A stretch of 9,027 nucleotides of DNA from Aquimarina sp. (GCA_002697475.1 NZVW01000065.1:1-9027), one strand, 5' to 3'; shown: positions 1 to 6,953, numbered from the stretch's first letter. Translations and numbers: made by a program. Notes: a model not told the origin generated them from the letters alone.

Positions 1-84
1 AGATATGGAGTTAAAAATGCAAATTTCAGCTCACGATTTGTTTCTGACCTAAATAGAAAGATTGAAAAAGCTGAGAAAAACTAA
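1..84 (+). CDS. C-terminal end of an unidentified protein (partial)
   Basis: The frame is open from the first base of the window and ends at TAA 82-84, giving 27 residues that finish in a lysine- and glutamate-rich helical tail (ending RKIEKAEKN). The start and most of the gene lie outside the window. The codon pattern looks coding and nothing else competes for these bases. The fragment is too short to assign to a family, so no function is proposed. Confidence 0.6.
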   Translation, partial: RYGVKNANFSSRFVSDLNRKIEKAEKN

Positions 85-97
85 TATTCCTTTAATG

Positions 98-127
98 ATC
101 TAAAAATCTAACAATCTAAAAATCTAA
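98..127. repeat. 14-bp AT-rich direct repeat, two copies
   Basis: The word ATCTAAAAATCTAA occurs at 98-111 and again, identically, at 114-127. A shorter ATCTAA follows at 131-136. It begins 14 bases after the stop codon of the upstream gene. It is a simple-sequence repeat with no recognised role and marks the left edge of the GC-rich block. Confidence 0.7.
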
Positions 128-140
128 TTGATCTAAACCA

Positions 141-390
141 CTATCTCCGCAGCTCTTACTATACCCTGCGCGCAGAGAGGGTGAAGTAACGCGGACGGCG
201 CGCGTGAGTTACTGATGTATCCGCGTTGACAATAATTACGTTGGCGAGGGATACCTAAGCGTTCGCGTTAGCAAAAGTTGTGCCCGCGAGGATAACCGGT
301 ATCTCCGCGATGGCAAACTTACCGTTGGCGACCCCTCCCGATGTCTTGGCGATGCCTGCTTTTGTGTCCGCATTGATAAAAAAGCACCGG
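141..390. repeat. GC-rich structured block, possible relic of a mobile repeat
   Basis: This block is clearly richer in G and C than everything around it and has internal repetition. TTGGCGA occurs at 241-247, 325-331 and 346-352. A 17-bp motif at 216-232 recurs at 363-379 with 14 of 17 bases matching. Inverted repeats include the palindrome CTGCGCGCAG (166-175), AGTAAC (185-190) against GTTACT (208-213), and an imperfect CGCG-anchored hairpin over 285-309. No gene, tRNA or rRNA was recognised. It could be a degenerate repetitive element or a structured RNA; the sequence alone does not decide. Confidence 0.4.
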
Positions 391-570
391 GTAGCAACTT
401 AAAAGAACTAAAAACCACTAACCCTGAACCAAGAACTATTAACTACCAACTAAAAACTCACTGACTCACACACTTAAATTTTTAGTTTATCTAAAAATTT
501 ACTTACTTTACTATACTTATCGTTACCCACCCCGTATTAATCGTCATAATTTTATTATAACAGTTCTTGT

Positions 571-596
571 CTGTGGTTTTCCGTAATGGAAAACAG
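571..596. repeat. Hairpin upstream of the AbiGi/DarT-like gene
   Basis: GTTTTCC (576-582) pairs perfectly with GGAAAAC (588-594) around a 5-base loop. The pairing can be lengthened with a bulge using CTGT (571-574) and the AG after the right arm. No T-run follows on the plus strand, so it is not a standard terminator in that direction. It lies about 100 bases upstream of the next start codon, where it could sit in a 5' leader, but no function can be assigned. Confidence 0.4.
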
Positions 597-697
597 GAGA
601 AGAATATTAGCTTTGAATATAAGAGTTGTATATATTCATCTGTATTGGAGATATATATTGATTAGTACTTATATATTATGCATTTAAAACTAAACTG

Positions 698-1381
698 ATG
701 ATTAGAATTGACCATTGCGAAAATTTAATTCATTTTACCAAAGGAGAGGACAAATCTTTGGACTATGAAAGTGCATACCAAAATTTGAAAACTATTATAA
801 AAACAGGAGAATTGAAAGGTAGTAATGGAATGATATTGGGCGGACACAATTGTGTATGTTATACAGAATCGCCTGTAAGGTGTCTTACCAACAAGGGACA
901 ATTGGAATCAAAATATTTCTCACGATACACGCCATTTGGACTTCAATATTGTAAAAAGGATGTTTTTCGAAATGGTGGTCGACCTGTAATTTACTCGACA
1001 CGTGATGAAGCGGAAAAACAGAGAGGTAATGCTGATATAAATTGGCGATATGTGAGCTATGACCCAGCGATGGATGGAAGATTAGACTTTACTTGGGAAC
1101 GGGAATGGAGAATCAAAAAGGATAGCGTACCTGTTAGACCTGACCTTGTAAAATTAGTCTTTTCAAGTTTAGTATGGATAGACAGATTTATAGAGGAACA
1201 CGAAAAGGAATATCACGGAGTGGATATCGAAGATGATTGTGAGGAGTGTTATTGTACAAGAGAAGTAACAATTATGAATTTTACTGATTTTCTGAATAAT
1301 GAAGAATGTGAAAACCTTATAGGAACCTGCCCGAATCCAGATAAGTTTCCGTGGATTTTAATTAATATGAATGAAAAATAA
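698..1381 (+). CDS. AbiGi/DUF2971/DarT-like protein, putative defence toxin
   Basis: This 227-residue protein has the layout of a loose group that includes AbiGi abortive-infection proteins, DUF2971 proteins and the ADP-ribosyltransferase-fold DarT-like family. Visible landmarks in order are IHFT (11-14), LKTIIKTGEL (30-39), VCYTESP (53-59), RYTPFGLQY (76-84), GGRPVIY (93-99) and TWEREWRIK (132-140). The Glu-Arg-Glu-Trp-Arg cluster is the strongest signature and probably lines the active or binding site. There is no signal peptide or membrane segment, so it should be cytoplasmic. The tail is rich in Cys, Asp and Glu. It lies 195 bases upstream of hamA and is probably transcribed separately. 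Enzymatic activity is inferred from fold resemblance only, and the family name is tentative. Confidence 0.55.
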   Translation: MIRIDHCENLIHFTKGEDKSLDYESAYQNLKTIIKTGELKGSNGMILGGHNCVCYTESPVRCLTNKGQLESKYFSRYTPFGLQYCKKDVFRNGGRPVIYSTRDEAEKQRGNADINWRYVSYDPAMDGRLDFTWEREWRIKKDSVPVRPDLVKLVFSSLVWIDRFIEEHEKEYHGVDIEDDCEECYCTREVTIMNFTDFLNNEECENLIGTCPNPDKFPWILINMNEK

Positions 1382-1576
1382 AAAAGCATACAACAATGGC
1401 TCCAATGAACGACCTCAGATAAGCCCGGGACGGAGCTTCTGAAGATTCGAGAAGATTTTGCTTGTGCCAGTTTGGCGTATACTTGCAAAGTTAAGCTCAA
1501 ATCAAAGTAACTATAAAATCTGAGACCATAAGCAGGAATGAAAAAACTGTAACTAAACACCAAATCAATAAAATAA
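1382..1576. other. Intergenic spacer before hamA
   Basis: This 195-base gap is less AT-rich than the hamA and hamB genes on its right and has no coding frame worth calling on the plus strand. It contains a CCCGGG-centred stretch near 1422-1440, a weak CTTCT/AGAAG inverted repeat near 1437-1455 and a possible promoter. The stretch beginning ACAACAATGG near 1390 reminds me of dispersed intergenic repeats seen in Bacteroidota, but I cannot confirm that from one copy. Confidence 0.4.
1457..1485 (+). promoter_or_regulatory. Possible Bacteroidota-type promoter for hamAB
   Basis: TTTG at 1457-1460 is followed after 17 bases by TATACTTG at 1478-1485. This resembles the Bacteroidota primary sigma factor pattern (TTTG near -33, TAnnTTTG near -7), with one mismatch in the -7 box. 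It would place transcription start about 85 bases before the hamA start codon. The match is only moderate and such words arise often by chance in AT-rich DNA. Confidence 0.3.
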
Positions 1577-2371
1577 ATGCCAATAGAAGGAGTAAGAAAA
1601 ATTGCAAAAGGAAACTACACAATTTTTTACATTGATTTTTTCTCTGACGAATTCCAACAAATTATAAGAGATCAATTGAAAGGTATCTGGAATGGTTTTT
1701 CTGAAGCTGACAGTTCTCCTGAATTTTATTCATATAAAAATACTTTAAAATCATTTTTAGAAACTTATTCAACTAAATCTGAAAAAATAAAAAAAGGTAT
1801 TATTGGAGAATTATTAGCTCATATTTTACTGAACAATGAAGATAATAATTTAACATCTTTATCAATATTGAAAAATAAAGAAGAGAAAAGCATTAAAAAA
1901 GGATTTGATATTATCTATTGTGATATTAATAAAAATCAAATTTGGTATTCTGAGGTAAAATCTGGAAGAAGTGAAAAAGGGACTTATAATTCTACAGATT
2001 ACAATACTAAATTATTGAAAAGAGCAAAGAAGGGAATTTTTTCAATGTTAAATCAAAGAAGAGATAAGCTTTGGGAAAGTGCATTGATAGACGTTACTTT
2101 AACGATTAAAGAAGAAAAAGGAAGACTTGAATTAAAAAAATTACTTACTGACGATTCTCCCAATTTAAATTCAACTCAAAAGAAAAACGTAATTCTAATT
2201 TCTAGTTTATATCATAATTTAGTTGATGAAATTGAAGAATCTAGTATTTCCAATTTTCTAGATGAAACAATTCTCGAAGATCTTTTTGAAGATGTTATTA
2301 CAATATCTATTCAAAAAAACACTTTTGAAACGGTTGCTAACTTTTTAAGCGATGAAATTTTAGGCTTATAG
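1577..2371 (+). CDS. hamA: HamA, nuclease subunit of the Hachiman antiphage system (DUF1837)
   Basis: This 264-residue protein has the size and motifs of the HamA/DUF1837 family, the effector nuclease of Hachiman. The nuclease-like core shows GE at 77-78 followed by His82, then KGFD with Asp111, and SEVKSG with Glu126 and Lys128. This D...ExK arrangement is typical of the PD-(D/E)xK fold. In studied Hachiman systems HamA is bound and restrained by the helicase HamB, then released to degrade DNA when HamB senses abnormal DNA structures. The start is fixed by an in-frame TAA directly before the ATG. The gene is strikingly AT-rich and lysine-rich, unlike the peroxiredoxin gene downstream, which suggests horizontal acquisition. 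Its stop codon overlaps the GTG that begins the hamB region, so the pair was probably translationally coupled. Assignment rests on motifs together with the adjacent helicase. Confidence 0.85.
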   Translation: MPIEGVRKIAKGNYTIFYIDFFSDEFQQIIRDQLKGIWNGFSEADSSPEFYSYKNTLKSFLETYSTKSEKIKKGIIGELLAHILLNNEDNNLTSLSILKNKEEKSIKKGFDIIYCDINKNQIWYSEVKSGRSEKGTYNSTDYNTKLLKRAKKGIFSMLNQRRDKLWESALIDVTLTIKEEKGRLELKKLLTDDSPNLNSTQKKNVILISSLYHNLVDEIEESSISNFLDETILEDLFEDVITISIQKNTFETVANFLSDEILGL

Positions 2372-2538
2372 TGGAAGAAATAAATCAAATAACATTAAAA
2401 GAATATAGAAAAGTATTAAAAGCTGAATCTACTTTTTTTCAAGAGAGTTATAAGAAGCTTCAACTTGGAGAAAAGTTGAATAATACAGAAATTTTTCATT
2501 TATTAAAAAATGCGATTATTTTTTTCAAATTTTGGTGA
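2371..2538 (+). CDS. N-terminal fragment of HamB, out of frame with the rest
   Basis: GTG at 2371-2373 shares its first base with the hamA TAG stop and opens a 55-residue frame (MEEINQITLK...) that ends at TGA 2536-2538. The first 49 or so residues look like real protein: charged, helical and with no low-complexity bias. They lead directly into the residues of the main HamB frame if one base is skipped in the T7 run at 2519-2525; the joined reading would pass through KNAIIFSNFGD. The simplest reading is that this is the natural start of HamB, cut off by a +1 frameshift. It could instead be a separate tiny coupled protein, but its exact placement between hamA and the helicase argues against that. 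Confidence 0.6.
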   Translation: MEEINQITLKEYRKVLKAESTFFQESYKKLQLGEKLNNTEIFHLLKNAIIFFKFW

Positions 2539-4858
2539 TATAGATTTACAAAAACTTGGCTATAAAATCATTGTAGCTTATTCTAACAAATATTCAGATT
2601 ACAAACCTCTCTATGACTTTGCAATTAACAAGGGATATATTCCCATTTCTAAATTAGTAGAATCAAAATACTCTAATAAAGATTTACATAATCATTTCTT
2701 TAACCTCTTTTTTTCTGCATTTCAGGAAAATTTTAGAGAAAAAAATTATTATATATCTAATGGGCAAAAAAAATTAATTGAATTCTCTTCAGAGAATAAT
2801 TCAAATTTTGTCTTGGTAGCCCCTACTTCTTATGGTAAATCAGAAATTATAGTAACTAAAGTTCTTTCGAATTTAGATAAAAAGGTATGTGTTATTGTTC
2901 CAAGTAAAGCTCTTTTAACGCAGACTAAAAAAAGACTATTGAAAAATTCAACTGAAAACATTCTTCAAAGAATTATTACTCACCCAGAAATGTACAAAGG
3001 AAATGAAAGAAATTTTGTTGCGGTTTTAACTCAAGAAAGGCTTTTACGATTATTACAAAAAAATCCGTCTTTAAAATTGGACATTGTACTTATCGATGAA
3101 GCCCATAATTTGTTTGGAGATAAAGAAGATGATGAAAGATCTATTCTCTTGGCACAAACAATAATTATATTAAAAAAGAGGAATGACAACATAATCTTAA
3201 ATTTCTTTTCTCCTTTTATATCCAATCCTGATAACTTGAAAATTAAACAAACAAATTATGAAATTGCTTCTAAAAATACAGAAGAGTATATAAAAACTGA
3301 GAAATATCTAATATGTGACCTATATGAATCCTCAGGTGAATTAAAAATATATGAGCAATTTTCAAATGAATTTATAAATACGTCAATTTATTATAATGAT
3401 ACGATTGATTTGTTGAATGGAGAGAAATCAAGTAAAAATATAATATACCTAAACCGTCCAAAACATATTGAAGAATTTTCCGTTGAACTTGCTGATAAAA
3501 ATACTCAAAGTGAAGTAATAAATAAGGAAGTCGTGGCTACGATATCAGATTTTATTCATCCTGATTACAATCTAATAAAATGTATCAAAAAGGGTATTGT
3601 ATATCATCACGGGGGAATGCCAGAAATAATTCGTCTTTATGTTGAGAAAATTTTTAGTGAGAGTAGTAATCTAGAATTTGTAATAACAAGTTCTACTCTA
3701 TTGGAAGGAGTTAATATTCCAGCTGAAAAAATTTTCTTACTTTCTACTAAAAAAGGGCGTAAAAATTTATCTACTTCTCAATTCAAAAATTTAATTGGTC
3801 GTGTAAATAGATTTAGTGAGATATTTAGTGATAAAAATGGTGATTTAAAACTGCTTGAGCCTAAAATTTATATAATCAAAAGTATATTTGAAAATAAAAG
3901 AGCGAATATAGAGACTTTTGTAGCCACAAGAGCACGTACGGATGTAAAAATAAATGATGAAGTAAATAATTTGCTATTAAAAGAAGAGGATACACTAAAC
4001 GAATCTCAAAAAAAGAATCTAAATAAATCTTTAGAATATTTAGAAAATATTGAGCCTGATTCAACGAATCTAGAAGATGTAGATTATGTCCAATCAGAAA
4101 TTGCAAAATTGTGTTTTAAAAACAACATTTTTGATTTTGACATTAAGCGATCAGAACCAAAATTAGTAATTAATTTAGCCAATTATAAATCTACTTTATT
4201 TCCAATAATTAAAGATAGTAATCAATTAATCGAAGCTATTTATTCTATATTTTTCAACCAAATTAATATTACTGATAATAATATTAATCGTTTACAAAAT
4301 CCTGCCGCAAGAAGATTTTACGCTATGATTTTGAACTGGAGGAGTTCAAGTGCTTCTTATAAAGAAATGATTAGTAGTTTTATGAGTTATTGGGCTTCAC
4401 TGAGAGGAGAAAACTTATTGATTTATGTTGGCGCTAAATGGGGTACGGATAAAAGAAATTTCACAGACCATCAACCTCTTTATATTGATCTAAGAAAAAA
4501 GAATAATATTGATAGAATAAACATTGCAATCATTCGAATAAAAGAAGAGCAAGATTTTGTAGAGTTTAATCTTTTAAAGTATATAGATATTCTTGCTGAA
4601 TTAGAGCTTATGGATACTGACTTCTATGAACAAGTCAAATATGGAAGTTCTGACAAAAGGATTATTACATTATTGAAAAACGGTTTTTCCATCGAGCTAG
4701 CTAAAGCTATTACACAAGAAGAATATCAAAGTTTGGTTGTTATAGATCATCTTTTGGATGAAATAATAATTAGAGACGAGATCATAAATGAAATGGAAAT
4801 AAATGGAGAAAATAAAATTCTTATTTTCGAAATAAAGTACCATATAAATGAAAAATAA
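2510..4858 (+). CDS. hamB: HamB, superfamily 2 helicase of the Hachiman system (lacks its normal N-terminus in this frame)
   Basis: The 782-residue frame contains a full superfamily 2 helicase core. It has a Q-motif-like NGQ (84-86), Walker A APTSYGKS (104-111), motif Ia PSKALLTQ (131-138), TQERLL (174-179) and the DEAH box (196-199). It also has GIVYHHGGMP (362-371), motif V TSSTLLEGVNIP (393-404) and motif VI NLIGRVNRF (427-435). A C-terminal half of about 340 residues has no motif I recognise. HamB is the DNA-sensing motor of Hachiman, and its position directly after a DUF1837 gene makes the identity strong. ATG 2510 is the first in-frame start but is probably not original, because about 50 N-terminal residues lie in another frame from GTG 2371. 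Both ATPase lobes are intact, so a shortened product might still fold; whether it functions is unknown. The gene is very AT-rich, like hamA. Confidence 0.85.
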   Translation: MRLFFSNFGDIDLQKLGYKIIVAYSNKYSDYKPLYDFAINKGYIPISKLVESKYSNKDLHNHFFNLFFSAFQENFREKNYYISNGQKKLIEFSSENNSNFVLVAPTSYGKSEIIVTKVLSNLDKKVCVIVPSKALLTQTKKRLLKNSTENILQRIITHPEMYKGNERNFVAVLTQERLLRLLQKNPSLKLDIVLIDEAHNLFGDKEDDERSILLAQTIIILKKRNDNIILNFFSPFISNPDNLKIKQTNYEIASKNTEEYIKTEKYLICDLYESSGELKIYEQFSNEFINTSIYYNDTIDLLNGEKSSKNIIYLNRPKHIEEFSVELADKNTQSEVINKEVVATISDFIHPDYNLIKCIKKGIVYHHGGMPEIIRLYVEKIFSESSNLEFVITSSTLLEGVNIPAEKIFLLSTKKGRKNLSTSQFKNLIGRVNRFSEIFSDKNGDLKLLEPKIYIIKSIFENKRANIETFVATRARTDVKINDEVNNLLLKEEDTLNESQKKNLNKSLEYLENIEPDSTNLEDVDYVQSEIAKLCFKNNIFDFDIKRSEPKLVINLANYKSTLFPIIKDSNQLIEAIYSIFFNQINITDNNINRLQNPAARRFYAMILNWRSSSASYKEMISSFMSYWASLRGENLLIYVGAKWGTDKRNFTDHQPLYIDLRKKNNIDRINIAIIRIKEEQDFVEFNLLKYIDILAELELMDTDFYEQVKYGSSDKRIITLLKNGFSIELAKAITQEEYQSLVVIDHLLDEIIIRDEIINEMEINGENKILIFEIKYHINEK

Positions 4859-5162
4859 ATTCCAAATCTCGCTAGTGGCTACAGCGCTACCAGGCTCCCA
4901 CACAACACCAAAGATCCAACAAAGTCTATCCTTTCTTATGAGGAATACAAGAATCGAGGAGAGGAACTCATGATTCGCTTTGAGGATTGCATGATTGATC
5001 GTGAGGAATGCATGATGCGCGTTGAGGAACCCATGATTACATTTGAGAACTCAATTCTTTAAAGGTTAAGAATGTGTGAAATAACGGTTCTTTAGCACAG
5101 CAATAGCATAAAAGGAGATATGTTTTTTATAACTTTAGTTACACAAATAAAATCACATAAAC
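4859..5162. other. Intergenic region between hamB and the peroxiredoxin gene
   Basis: The first 45 bases after the hamB stop (4865-4905) are richer in G and C than hamB and contain an AGCGCT-centred imperfect palindrome. Then comes the 21-bp tandem repeat array. The last 100 bases are AT-rich and should hold the peroxiredoxin promoter; TAACTTTA at 5130-5137 is one base off the Bacteroidota -7 consensus, but no good -33 box is seen. The frame of hamB stays open for 67 codons after its TAA, up to TAA 5060-5062, with no start codon before the repeats. Confidence 0.5.
4940..5060. repeat. Degenerate 21-bp tandem repeat array, about six units
   Basis: Six units begin with GAGGA or GAGAA at 4940, 4961, 4982, 5003, 5024 and 5045, spaced exactly 21 bases apart. 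The four central units share a GAGGA start and a CATGAT core at the same offset. The first unit is diverged, and the last is diverged and shortened. The spacing equals two turns of B-DNA and also seven codons. Read in the hamB frame, the units encode heptads of the form E-E-x-M-I-x-x. The array ends about 100 bases before the peroxiredoxin start. It may be a protein-binding array, a relic of coding sequence or a simple degenerate satellite. Confidence 0.8.
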
Positions 5163-5804
5163 ATGAGCACAATTAGATTAGGAGATGAGGCTCCAAATTT
5201 TACGGCGCAATCCACAGAAGGACATATTAATTTTCACGAATGGTTAGGGGATAGCTGGGGGATATTATTTTCGCACCCGGCAGATTACACCCCTGTCTGT
5301 ACAACAGAGCTAGGCACCGTGGCTAAATATAAAGAGGAGTTTGACAAAAGAAATGTAAAAGTAGTGGCGCTAAGTGTGGACGGATTAGAGTCTCATAAGG
5401 GCTGGGTCAATGACATTAACGAAACACAACACACCACGGTTAACTTTCCTATTATAGCAGATGAAGACCGAAAAGTATCCGTACTCTATGATATGATACA
5501 TCCTAATGCGGATAGTCAACATACGGTGAGATCGGTATATGTCATCGGGCCGGATAAAAAAGTAAAACTTACCATTACCTATCCTGCATCCACAGGAAGA
5601 AACTTTGATGAACTTTTGCGGGTAATTGACTCCCTGCAGTTAACTGCCTATCATAAAGTAGCTACACCGGCCAATTGGAACAACGGAGATGATTGTGTTA
5701 TCGTTCCTTCGGTTTCCAATGAGGAGATACCAGGTTTATTTCCAAAAGGACATAAAGAGGTAAAACCGTATTTAAGGATGACTCCTCAACCAAACTGGAA
5801 TTAA
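5163..5804 (+). CDS. Peroxiredoxin, 1-Cys (Prx6) subfamily
   Basis: This 213-residue thiol peroxidase should reduce hydrogen peroxide and organic hydroperoxides in the cytoplasm. The catalytic motif PVCTTE places the peroxidatic cysteine at Cys46, with Thr43 and Arg123 completing the usual active-site triad. HPADYTPVC (38-46) and the extended C-terminal domain with NWNNGDDCVIVP (171-182) match the Prx6 group, as does the total length. A second cysteine at 178 lies outside the usual resolving position, so 1-Cys chemistry with an external reductant is expected. The ATG start leaves the conserved RLGDEAPNF beginning at the N-terminus. Base composition is more balanced than in hamAB, consistent with a resident gene. 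The gene appears to be transcribed alone, with an inverted-repeat element 20 bases after its stop. Confidence 0.95.
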   Translation: MSTIRLGDEAPNFTAQSTEGHINFHEWLGDSWGILFSHPADYTPVCTTELGTVAKYKEEFDKRNVKVVALSVDGLESHKGWVNDINETQHTTVNFPIIADEDRKVSVLYDMIHPNADSQHTVRSVYVIGPDKKVKLTITYPASTGRNFDELLRVIDSLQLTAYHKVATPANWNNGDDCVIVPSVSNEEIPGLFPKGHKEVKPYLRMTPQPNWN

Positions 5805-5824
5805 TAGTAGTATATAACATATTA

Positions 5825-5952
5825 AAAGAGACTATCTAAAAAGTTAATTATCCTTTCACACTGAGCTTTCACACTGAGCTGTCACACTGAGCCTGTCGAA
5901 GTGCAGTCGAAGTGTAACTGGAGTACTGTCTAACTTTTTAGGTAGCCTCTTT
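5825..5952. repeat. 128-bp inverted-repeat element (MITE- or REP-like), possible terminator
   Basis: Two arms of about 22 bp (5825-5846 and 5931-5952) are inverted copies with two mismatches; the core CTAAAAAGTTA pairs with TAACTTTTTAG. The interior carries 13-bp tandem repeats and then GCCTGTCGAAGTG followed by AGTCGAAGTG. The CACTGAGCCTGTCGAAGTG word is widespread in intergenic repeats of Bacteroidota and other bacteria. As RNA it would form one long stem beginning 20 bases after the peroxiredoxin stop, so it may also end that transcript. No transposase is present, so any movement would need one supplied in trans. Confidence 0.7.
5854..5892. repeat. 13-bp tandem repeat, three copies
   Basis: TTTCACACTGAGC is present at 5854-5866 and identically at 5867-5879. 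TGTCACACTGAGC follows at 5880-5892 with a single base change. The three copies lie head to tail inside the larger inverted-repeat element. Exact adjacency suggests recent slippage or stepwise duplication of the CACTGAGC word. Confidence 0.9.
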
Positions 5953-6043
5953 AACTTAGGGTTAGTCTGTAGATTCTGCTACCGATAGTATATGATTTGT
6001 GTAGGATGCGGTACTATAAATAATTCTAAAAATTGATCAAGTA

Positions 6044-6454
6044 TTGAAAAAAGCTACTATAATTCTGGGAATATCTTTTTTTATAATATTACAATCATGC
6101 TATTTTGGAGCAGGGTTGGTGGAGAAAGAAATAACTGAAGACTACATTTTGTTTGCTAATAGTTCTTTAGATGAAATGAGTATTTGGTTTAAGGATGAAA
6201 AGCATTCAAGTCGACTTATTGTTCCTGAAACAGTTTTTGCCGTAGGGCAAAATGAAAATTATATCATTGCAAAAAGCCATCCTAAAAATGCTGAAACTGG
6301 TGTGGATAAGAGTGTAATATATTATCACATTATCGACACAAGAAAAAAAGGCAATGAACAATATATCAACTTATCAATAGAGCAGTTTCAGAGTCTAAAG
6401 CAGAATTTTAAAATCTCTAATGATTTAGGTTTTGAAAGTGTTTACGAAGACTAG
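6044..6454 (+). CDS. Small lipoprotein, possibly DUF3997-like
   Basis: This 136-residue protein has an N-terminal Lys-Lys, a hydrophobic stretch IILGISFFIILQS and a lipobox ending at Cys19 (LQSC), so it should be exported and lipid-anchored. There is no acidic surface-export signal after the cysteine, so it may stay on the periplasmic face. The start is TTG; it is chosen because it gives an exact signal peptide, the first in-frame ATG falls well after it, and an in-frame stop lies at 6017-6019. The mature part (EDYILFANSS, FAVGQNENYIIAKSHP, YYHIIDT) resembles small DUF3997-type lipoproteins of unknown role, but I am not certain of that family. It precedes a small split gene and a SUKH gene on the same strand. 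Confidence 0.7.
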   Translation: MKKATIILGISFFIILQSCYFGAGLVEKEITEDYILFANSSLDEMSIWFKDEKHSSRLIVPETVFAVGQNENYIIAKSHPKNAETGVDKSVIYYHIIDTRKKGNEQYINLSIEQFQSLKQNFKISNDLGFESVYED

Positions 6455-6552
6455 AGTGATTCATAATATAACAAATGAAAAATCTATACACTTAGTCCAG
6501 GGAGTAATGAATTTAATAGGATAATAGCTCACTGTTTAAAGAAATAAAACTG

Positions 6553-6912
6553 ATGCAAGCCGAGAAAGATCAAAAATACTGGAAAGACTATACTGAGTTT
6601 ATTCAAGAAGTTGAAAATTTAACTAATTTAAGTCCTTCGGCTTTGTTACTGCGCTATGAAGAACTGATCGCTGAACTAAACGATGAAGAAGAGGATTACT
6701 TTTTAGAATGGAAATATGAATTAAATCATGAGTTATGAATTAGACAGAAAATTCAGAAAGTGATTGATCACAAACCTATTTCTGAAAATGTTCTTCTAAA
6801 AGATTTTAAAGAAAAAATTGCAAGCTTGGATTCAGAATTTAAAAAGCATATTCTGAATTTTAAACAAACTGACTGGTGGAATAATCCTCAATTAAAATTT
6901 GAACAAGAGTAG
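6553..6912 (+). pseudogene. Small acidic helical protein split by an in-frame TGA
   Basis: The ATG at 6553 opens a 61-residue frame ending at TGA 6736-6738. The same frame then continues for 57 more codons (IRQKIQKVIDHKPIS...) to TAG 6910-6912. Both halves are lysine- and glutamate-rich, helical in character and have aromatic residues spaced as in real proteins, for example YFLEWKYEL before the stop and TDWWNNP near the end. A product of about 119 residues is therefore the likely ancestral form. No signal peptide or known motif is visible. The size, acidity and position just upstream of a SUKH gene suggest a small immunity-type protein, but this is inference from context. The leader around its ATG is nearly identical to that of the SUKH gene. 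The 61-residue first half may still be made. Confidence 0.6.
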
Positions 6913-6953
6913 AATAGGTTTTATTAATTTTACTATTAAAAGAAATTAAATTC

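Larger units (their letters stand above)
85..697. other. Long gene-free region with three distinct parts
   Basis: No convincing gene is visible on either strand. From left to right it holds a short AT-rich direct repeat (98-127), a GC-rich structured block (141-390), and a stretch of low-complexity AACTA/AAAACT-type words (about 400-475). After these comes ordinary AT-rich sequence with one hairpin (571-596) leading into the next gene. A 60-codon frame on the minus strand (236-418) lies mostly in the GC-rich block, but its arginine- and serine-rich composition looks like a by-product of base composition. Confidence 0.6.

Noticed and set aside
236..418. 60-codon open frame on the minus strand
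   Set aside because: It lies mostly in the GC-rich structured block, has a composition dominated by Arg, Ser, Pro and Leu, and shows no motif or start context. It is probably a by-product of composition.
1249..1563. 104-codon open frame on the minus strand
   Set aside because: It overlaps the end of the well-supported 227-residue gene and reads through non-coding spacer; its protein lacks any recognisable pattern.
2510..2538. Programmed -1 ribosomal frameshift producing HamB
   Set aside because: The helicase frame is +1 relative to the GTG frame, so a -1 shift would lead to the wrong frame; a +1 shift or loss of one T is needed.
4865..4905. tRNA-like or attachment-site sequence after hamB
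   Set aside because: The stretch has a short palindrome and higher GC, but no tRNA arms could be folded on either strand and no matching second copy was seen in the window.
4940..5060. CRISPR array
   Set aside because: The repeats are directly adjacent at a 21-base period with no unique spacers, and no cas gene is present.
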